From contig JAGPKI010000041.1 in the NCBI GenBank assembly GCA_018054005.1, forward strand, positions 1-11,162: a stretch of 11,162 nucleotides of DNA. The letters run 5' to 3'. Positions 6,488 through 11,162 of the stretch are shown in pieces; within the stretch, counting starts at the first letter, position 1, and each line of letters opens with the position of its first letter. The notes below the pieces were generated by a model. The model was not told the origin of the DNA. It saw only the letters and a list, made by a program, of their open reading frames with translations, and ran no database searches. Made by a program: the position numbers and the translations under genes. The stretch comes from Caldisericia bacterium. Lineage in GTDB: Bacteria > Caldisericota > Caldisericia > UBA6126 > JAGPKI01.

Positions 6488-8074
6488 TTAATATAGTATT
6501 AAGATTAATTGGGCAGCTACAATCTTAAATATTAATGCAAGTGGATAAACACTTGCATAGGATAGATTTACAAGCTCTGTCTTTGATTTAGCATTAGCTG
6601 CATCCAAAGCAGGTGGGTTTGTCATCAATGCGCTCAATGCTCCCATAATTGAAGGCAAATTCATTTTAAATATAAAAATCATGATCAAAAGGCTGACCAA
6701 TAACGTAATTACAGTTATTGTGGCACCACTTAAAAATAGTATTAATCCTTGAGTCTTTAATATTTTTACGATATTTGCGCCAGCTGTTGTTCCTACTCCT
6801 GCAAGAAATAACATTAATCCGATTTCTCGTCCAAAATTTATTGTAGCCTTTGGAACATATATGTAGAGCTTTCCTATTCTTCCAAAATGTGCAATTAAAA
6901 GGCTAACAATAAACACTCCTCCTGCTGCTCCCAACTTTAACTGCATTCCACCAGGTAAATTTAATGGAATGCTTCCAACAAGTACTCCGATAAATAGTCC
7001 CAAAAGATATGGCATCATATTTATTTCATCAATACTTTTAGTATTACCCTGAAAAACCTTCATTAAGTTATTTAGGTCAGATTCTCTACCTACAACTTTA
7101 AGAATATCTCCTATTTCTAATGTTAAATCTCCGTATGGTGTCATTTCGATATCATCTCTTTTAATTCTCGTAACTACAACATTATATTTTTCAAATAGGT
7201 TAAGATCTTTTAATTTTTTGCCAATACAAGATTTTTCTCTTATTTCTATTTCAAGTGTTGTTATATCAGTTTCTGAATCAAACGATACAGATATTTCTCT
7301 TCCTAAAATATGTTCTAATTTTTCCAATTCTTCGAGACTACCTACAGCTCTTACAATATCTCCTTTCTCGAGTACAAAATCAGATGTTGCAATAAAAACT
7401 TTGTTATTTCTTTTAACTCTTGATATTGTTGCATTAATGGATCTATGTGGATTTATTTGACTAATTTGCTTACTAAAAACATATGGTTTTTCAACAACAA
7501 AGTGCTTTACAAATAACTTTGGAATAATTTCTTTTTCCTTTCTAATCCATTCGAGTTCCTCTTTTTCAACATTTCTTTTTAAAATTGTTGGAAGAAATTG
7601 AATCAGAAGGACAGTCCCTATCATGCTAAAAGGATAAGCAATTCCATAACCGGCTGTAACATTATCAATGCTACCTTTTGAGAAACGACTTACTACTTCC
7701 ATTGCAGCTGCTAAAGCAGGTGTGTTCGTAAGAGCACCAGTGTACAAGCCAACTGACAAATCAATTGGAATCTTTATAAAAAATGTAAGCAGACAAACTA
7801 ATATAGCTGCTATACCAGATGATATGAGACTTATAGATATAAATCGAAGTCCATTCATTTTAAACATTCTGAAAAATCTTTTTCCAACCGAGAGCCCTAC
7901 AGAGTAGACGAAAAGGATTAATCCTAAATCCATAATTTCGGAGGATATTTTAATTCCAAAATATCCAAGGATTATTGAAATTAAAAGAATTCCTGTGTTG
8001 CCTAAAGAAATCCCTTTAAATTTTATTTGCCCTAATAAATAACCTAATGCAAGAATTAAAAAGAGATAAAGCAT
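6488..8074 (-). CDS. AspT/YidE-family transporter with two central RCK_C (TrkA-C) domains
   Basis: A 528-aa inner-membrane protein of the aspartate:alanine exchanger family. The N-terminal half (about 1-165) has five or six hydrophobic segments and the family motif GALTNTPALAAA (113-124). Residues about 190-258 and 275-342 are two RCK_C regulatory domains, each ending in a DIVRAVG- or DILKVVG-type strand. The C-terminal half (about 352-528) repeats the membrane unit, with GALSALMTNPPALDAAN (478-494). The paired TNTPAL/TNPPAL motifs and the overall length match AspT (about 543 aa) and YidE (about 553 aa). The substrate cannot be read from sequence; aspartate/alanine or another dicarboxylate is only a family-based possibility. 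The RCK_C pair suggests ligand gating. The start lacks a Shine-Dalgarno site, but TAAAAT lies six bases upstream. Confidence 0.88.
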   Translation of the reverse strand: MLYLFLILALGYLLGQIKFKGISLGNTGILLISIILGYFGIKISSEIMDLGLILFVYSVGLSVGKRFFRMFKMNGLRFISISLISSGIAAILVCLLTFFIKIPIDLSVGLYTGALTNTPALAAAMEVVSRFSKGSIDNVTAGYGIAYPFSMIGTVLLIQFLPTILKRNVEKEELEWIRKEKEIIPKLFVKHFVVEKPYVFSKQISQINPHRSINATISRVKRNNKVFIATSDFVLEKGDIVRAVGSLEELEKLEHILGREISVSFDSETDITTLEIEIREKSCIGKKLKDLNLFEKYNVVVTRIKRDDIEMTPYGDLTLEIGDILKVVGRESDLNNLMKVFQGNTKSIDEINMMPYLLGLFIGVLVGSIPLNLPGGMQLKLGAAGGVFIVSLLIAHFGRIGKLYIYVPKATINFGREIGLMLFLAGVGTTAGANIVKILKTQGLILFLSGATITVITLLVSLLIMIFIFKMNLPSIMGALSALMTNPPALDAANAKSKTELVNLSYASVYPLALIFKIVAAQLILILY

Positions 8075-8080
8075 ATTCTG

Positions 8081-8086
8081 ATTTTA
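8081..8086 (-). promoter_or_regulatory. Possible -10 element giving a leaderless exporter mRNA
   Basis: On the minus strand TAAAAT (8086-8081) is followed by CAGAAT and then the ATG at 8074. Transcription starting six or seven bases after the hexamer would begin at or within a base of the start codon. No Shine-Dalgarno sequence lies at usable spacing; the nearest purine-rich run, AAAGAG, is about 20 bases away. I find no good -35 hexamer, but the inverted repeat at 8111-8126 lies about where an activator would bind. If this is not a promoter, the gene is served by readthrough from the genes upstream. Confidence 0.3.
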
Positions 8087-8103
8087 AATTAACTCTTTAT
8101 ATG

Positions 8104-8127
8104 GCACATCCACATATTTATATGTGC
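8104..8127. repeat. Inverted repeat(s) in the 71-base gap ahead of the exporter gene
   Basis: CACATATTTATATGTG (8111-8126) is a perfect 6-bp inverted repeat around TTTA. An overlapping alternative pairs GCACAT (8104-8109) with ATGTGC (8122-8127), so the same arm can join two mutually exclusive hairpins. No T-run follows on either strand, so it does not look like a terminator. Its place between the MIP18 gene and the exporter, just upstream of a possible -10, suits an operator or a processing site. No regulator gene is in the window. Confidence 0.55.
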
Positions 8128-8145
8128 AAATTTATTAGACTAAGG

Positions 8146-8415
8146 TTAAGAAGAAGACCATGGAGGCACCCATTGTTCATCCAAGCACTTAACATTGACT
8201 TTTCTTCCCTCAGAAATTTCTTCTGTTTTTCTTTTTACATCATTGACCATATAGGAAGCTAAAGGGCAGCCTGGAATTGTAAGAACCATATCGATATTTA
8301 TTGCTTCGTCCGTAATTTCCACATTTTTAATCATATTCAGGTCAATTACACTCATTCCTATTTCAGGATCCAATACTGCTTTTAGAGCTTCCCTAACTTT
8401 TTCTTCTGAAACCAT
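8146..8415 (-). CDS. MIP18/DUF59 family protein (metal-sulfur cluster assembly-like)
   Basis: A small 89-aa cytoplasmic protein of the DUF59/MIP18 (SufT/PaaD-like) family. The marks are LDPEIGMSVIDLNMIKNV (15-32), LTIPGCPLAS (45-54) with C50 at the conserved cysteine, and a C-terminal WVPPW (82-86). A second cysteine, C77, is present. Relatives act in iron-sulfur cluster maturation, or as partners in multi-component enzymes. It is close to the minimal domain, with only a short tail after the PPW motif. It starts 13 bases after the fabD stop codon, with a near-perfect AAGGAGG (8430-8424) eight bases before the ATG. Sitting behind fabD and tgt does not identify a client enzyme, and no suf or isc genes are in view. 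Confidence 0.88.
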   Translation of the reverse strand: MVSEEKVREALKAVLDPEIGMSVIDLNMIKNVEITDEAINIDMVLTIPGCPLASYMVNDVKRKTEEISEGRKVNVKCLDEQWVPPWSSS

Positions 8416-8423
8416 TTTTATTT

Positions 8424-8430
8424 CCTCCTT
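8424..8430 (-). promoter_or_regulatory. Shine-Dalgarno site overlapping the fabD stop codon
   Basis: On the minus strand AAGGAGG spans 8430-8424. The fabD stop TAA spans 8431-8429, so the stop codon's last two bases are part of the ribosome binding site of the MIP18 gene. Ribosomes ending fabD would sit on the next gene's initiation site, which strongly suggests translational coupling and fixes the start at 8415. Confidence 0.85.
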
Positions 8431-9316
8431 AATTTATCAAGTCCTCGCTTGACTTAGCGCTTAATCCCTTGCTTATACAAATATTTGTTAAAACTTTCTT
8501 AGGTCCGACCTCTATAAATTCTTTTGCTCCACGTGCTCTCATTGTATCGAGGCTCTTATTCCATAAAACAGGATTATTTAGTTGATAAATAAGATTTTGT
8601 TTTATAATTAAAGGGTCAGCATGAACCTCTCCATCATAATTTTGAACAACTGGAAATTTTGGTTTAGAGAAAGTAAATTCGTTTAATTTTTCTGCAAATT
8701 TTTCCCTCAATGGAAGCATGAGCGAAGAGTGAAAGGGTGCCGACACATTAAGTTTCTTAACTATTTTTGCCCCTTTTTCCTTCGCGAGAATACAAGCTTT
8801 ATCTAAAGCTTCGTTAACACCTGAAATAACTATTTGATCAAGTGAATTAAAATTAACAGGCTCTACTACTCCAAACTTTGATGCCTTTAAGCATATTTCG
8901 TAAACAACTTCTTCCCTCAATCCTATAATGGCAGCCATGCAACCAGGTATTGCTTTTGCAACTTCTTCCATAATTTTTCCTCTAAATGAAACAATTTTTA
9001 AACCATCGTTGAAACTGAAAAATTCAGAAGCATATAATGCAGAAAACTCTCCTAAACTATGACCAGCTACAATAAATGGAATTATTCCTTTTTCTTTTAA
9101 AATTTCAAAATAAATTGCACTAACAGTATATAGAGAAGGCTGTGTAACACTTGTTGGTAAAAGTTCTTCATCAGTCATATTTTCAAAACTGTATCCAAGA
9201 ATATCTTTAAATATACCAAGATATCTTTTAGTTATTTCGAATTTCTCAATCTTTTTAAGCATACCCTGATATTGAGAGCCCTGTCCCGGAAATATAAATG
9301 CATTTTTAGTTAACAC
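8429..9316 (-). CDS. fabD: Malonyl-CoA:acyl-carrier-protein transacylase
   Basis: Loads malonyl groups from CoA onto acyl carrier protein for fatty-acid elongation. It is 295 aa, slightly shorter than E. coli FabD (309). It has FPGQGSQ (9-15), the nucleophile S87 in GHSLGE (85-90), R112 for the malonyl carboxylate, H196 in APFHS and Q245 in YQLNNPVLW, so the catalytic set is complete. It ends with the usual EVGPKKVL (269-276). The start is GTG, set by GGAGG (9327-9323) six bases upstream and by the conserved N-terminus. Two out-of-frame ATGs (ATG ATG TGT TAA) lie between the ribosome binding site and the GTG. No fabH, fabG, acpP or fabF is in view, so fabD here is separated from the usual fab cluster. 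Confidence 0.95.
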   Translation of the reverse strand: MLTKNAFIFPGQGSQYQGMLKKIEKFEITKRYLGIFKDILGYSFENMTDEELLPTSVTQPSLYTVSAIYFEILKEKGIIPFIVAGHSLGEFSALYASEFFSFNDGLKIVSFRGKIMEEVAKAIPGCMAAIIGLREEVVYEICLKASKFGVVEPVNFNSLDQIVISGVNEALDKACILAKEKGAKIVKKLNVSAPFHSSLMLPLREKFAEKLNEFTFSKPKFPVVQNYDGEVHADPLIIKQNLIYQLNNPVLWNKSLDTMRARGAKEFIEVGPKKVLTNICISKGLSAKSSEDLIN

Positions 9317-9349
9317 ATCATTCCTCCATAATAAAATAGTATTAGCTAC

Positions 9350-10009
9350 TTAATAAAGAACCGAATCATTTATTTTAAGATGGAAATTATAACCAAGAAA
9401 ACTTGCTGCTTTCTTACATAGAAGCATTCTATTAAGAAATATTTCAAAATAATCTAAAACCTTAGAAATATTTGTATCAACAGTAAGAGTAAGCCATATT
9501 TCCTGTTTTGTTGGATAAGCAATTAAATCAGATTCTTGTACAGCATAATTGACTTTATCATGAATATCAAATTTGGCAATATCTTTTTCTCTTACTCTTT
9601 GCTTATGGACATGTGATTTATCAGCAAGTATAAGCACTGCAGAAACTTTGTCAGTTATCTCACTATTTGTCTCATCATGACTTGCAATTGCAGTCATCAC
9701 CTTTGATATAAGGTTAATATCAAAATTAAAACTTTTTAGAATATTATATGCAAGTAAAGCTCCAGATAACTGGTGATTTTCTCTTCCCATAAAATTACCT
9801 ATATCATGTAGATATGCAGAAATAACAGCAGCCTGGGTATCCTCATAGGATAATCCAATACATTTAGCAATCCTCTCTGACCTTTTTGCTACTTCCTGAA
9901 CATGTTCAATACCATGCACAGTATAGCCTATACTTTTTAAATATTCATCTGATTTAGCAATTAATACCTGGACTTCTTTACTTTCTCTTACTATATCAAC
10001 TTCACTCAT
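9350..10009 (-). CDS. HD-domain phosphohydrolase of unknown substrate
   Basis: A 219-aa soluble protein with an HD metal-dependent phosphohydrolase domain. Candidate metal ligands are H36 (GIEHVQEV), H68-D69 (AYLHDIGNF), H79, H111 (ASHDE) and D130 (LILADKSHVH), so the metal site looks complete. After the HD core (about 25-135) there is a C-terminal region of some 80 residues with a YFEIFLNRM segment and a short LKIND tail. I recall this as a recurring arrangement in clostridial-type HD proteins rather than a unique fusion. The substrate is unknown; nucleotides or phospho-compounds are the family range. Its ATG overlaps the tgt stop by one base (TAATG), so the two are coupled. fabD follows after 33 bases. 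Confidence 0.82.
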   Translation of the reverse strand: MSEVDIVRESKEVQVLIAKSDEYLKSIGYTVHGIEHVQEVAKRSERIAKCIGLSYEDTQAAVISAYLHDIGNFMGRENHQLSGALLAYNILKSFNFDINLISKVMTAIASHDETNSEITDKVSAVLILADKSHVHKQRVREKDIAKFDIHDKVNYAVQESDLIAYPTKQEIWLTLTVDTNISKVLDYFEIFLNRMLLCKKAASFLGYNFHLKINDSVLY

Positions 10010-11124
10010 TAATCCCCACTTTCATAATTTTGAGTAAATTCAGATACAAAATTCAAAAATCTATTATCAATAATAGCTTTCTTTGCCTCATTTATCAAAT
10101 TTGAGATAAAATACAAGTTATGAATCGTGGCCAAAACTGAAGAAAGAATCTCTCCTGCTTTGAATAAATGCCTTAAATATGCCTTGGAATAATTTTTGCA
10201 GGTGTAACAATTACAATCTTCCTCTATAGGAGAGAAATCTCTTTCATATTTAGCATTCGTTATTGTTATCCTGCCGTTTTTAGTAAAAAGAGCTCTATTT
10301 CTTGCAATGCGTGTTGGTAAAACTGAATCAAACATATCTACTCCCATAGCAATGCAATTTAAAATGCTTATAGGGTCTCCAACACCCATTAAATAAACCG
10401 GTCTATCATTAATTAATGTTGTTAACGCGTTCACCACTTCGAAAGTGAGTTCTTTTGGCTCACCAACACTCAGCGAACCTATGGCAAAACCAGGAAAACC
10501 TATATTAGATAACTCTTCAAGACAATACTTCCTTAAATTTATATCAAACCCTCCCTGGACTATTCCAAAAAGAATTTGTTTGCTTTCACCCAATACATCT
10601 TTAGAAATTTTTGCCCACGAGATTGTTTTTTTAGTACTAGCTTCAATTTCTTCTTTATTTAACCCAAAAGGAGTGCAAATGTCGAGAGGCATAATTATAT
10701 CGGAGCCAAGATTTTTTTGAATTTCTATAACTTTCTCTGGAGTGAAAAAATGTTTCGAGCCATCTCTAAATGATTGAAACTCTATACCCTCATCTTTAAT
10801 TTTCTTTATTCTTGAAAGAGAGTAAACCTGAAAACCACCACTATCAGTTAAAATTGCTTTCTTCCAATTTATAAATTTATGCAGTCCACCAATATCTTTT
10901 ATAATATTGTCTCCTGGTTGAAGATAAAGATGATATGTATTAGCAAGAATTATTTGTATCCCAATATCGTATAGATCTTCTACTTTTACAGCTTTAACTG
11001 AACCAGCCGTTCCAACAGGCATAAATACTGGGGTTTCTATGATTCCGTGAGATGTTTCAAAAGAGGTAATACGTGCTTTGCTCAATTTGTCTTGCGAAAC
11101 AATTTTAAAATTAATATTTTCCAT
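10009..11124 (-). CDS. tgt: tRNA-guanine transglycosylase (queuine tRNA-ribosyltransferase)
   Basis: Exchanges guanine-34 for preQ1 in tRNAs with GUN anticodons, a step in queuosine synthesis. It is 371 aa, the normal bacterial length. It has D94 in DSGGFQV (94-100), D148 in PLDICTP, GIVQGG (187-192), the nucleophile D266 in MFDSVLPTR, and a zinc site C304, C306, C309 and H335. Two substrate-pocket motifs differ from the common form: DICTP instead of DECTP at 148-152, and GSLSVGEP instead of GGLAVGEP at 216-223. The catalytic residues are kept, so I expect activity. No queA or preQ1 synthesis genes are in the window. There is no Shine-Dalgarno site, and a TATAAT lies eight bases before the ATG. 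Confidence 0.95.
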   Translation of the reverse strand: MENINFKIVSQDKLSKARITSFETSHGIIETPVFMPVGTAGSVKAVKVEDLYDIGIQIILANTYHLYLQPGDNIIKDIGGLHKFINWKKAILTDSGGFQVYSLSRIKKIKDEGIEFQSFRDGSKHFFTPEKVIEIQKNLGSDIIMPLDICTPFGLNKEEIEASTKKTISWAKISKDVLGESKQILFGIVQGGFDINLRKYCLEELSNIGFPGFAIGSLSVGEPKELTFEVVNALTTLINDRPVYLMGVGDPISILNCIAMGVDMFDSVLPTRIARNRALFTKNGRITITNAKYERDFSPIEEDCNCYTCKNYSKAYLRHLFKAGEILSSVLATIHNLYFISNLINEAKKAIIDNRFLNFVSEFTQNYESGD

Positions 11125-11132
11125 TAATTATG

Positions 11133-11138
11133 ATTATA
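11133..11138 (-). promoter_or_regulatory. -10 hexamer of a probable leaderless promoter for tgt
   Basis: On the minus strand a perfect TATAAT (11138-11133) is followed by the eight bases CATAATTA and then the tgt ATG. A start point six to eight bases after the hexamer would leave a leader of about 0-2 bases, with no room for a Shine-Dalgarno site, and none is present. The -35 position near 11161-11156 reads TTAGAT, a weak match. The window ends here, so further upstream context is missing. Confidence 0.5.
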
Positions 11139-11162
11139 AGAAAAACGCTTTTTTAATCTAAT

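Overview
The window is AT-rich (by eye roughly two-thirds A+T) and densely coded bacterial DNA. Arginine is mostly AGA and isoleucine often ATA. The proteins are bacterial housekeeping types (MetK, PriA, Def, Fmt, FabD, bacterial-type Tgt). There are no encoded CCA tRNA tails. A secreted protein combines a cohesin-like region, an Ig-like region and copper-amine-oxidase N-terminal repeats. This fits a low-GC, possibly thermophilic anaerobe, such as Caldisericum-like, Dictyoglomus-like or clostridial lineages. That placement is a guess and nothing in the window settles it.

Left half, plus strand: a promoter-like site is followed by tRNA-Ile(GAT) and tRNA-Ala(TGC) five bases apart, then the secreted multidomain protein (336-1496), metK (1514-2677), priA (2689-4722), def (4727-5242) and fmt (5239-6177). 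From metK to fmt the genes are 4-11 bases apart or overlap, so they look like one operon. priA-def-fmt is a familiar bacterial neighbourhood. The genes share a methionine and translation-initiation theme: MetK uses methionine, Fmt formylates initiator Met-tRNA and Def removes the formyl group. The PriA protein keeps all eight zinc-binding cysteines but has lost the recognisable ATPase/helicase motifs.

Centre, 6178-6487: a 310-base spacer between converging transcription units. It holds AT-only inverted repeats that could act as weak terminators and short open frames that may be a decayed gene.

Right half, minus strand, read from right to left: tgt (queuosine tRNA modification), an HD-domain phosphohydrolase, fabD (fatty-acid synthesis), a small MIP18/DUF59 protein, and an AspT/YidE-type exporter. 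The first four look like one operon: 1-base overlap, a 33-base gap, then a fabD stop codon inside the next gene's ribosome binding site. The exporter follows a 71-base gap with a perfect inverted repeat and may have its own promoter. Two minus-strand genes (tgt and the exporter) have a -10-like hexamer 6-8 bases before the ATG and no usable Shine-Dalgarno site, which suggests leaderless mRNAs.

I see no CRISPR array, insertion sequence, prophage, or defence or biosynthetic cluster. The most unusual item is the helicase-dead PriA.
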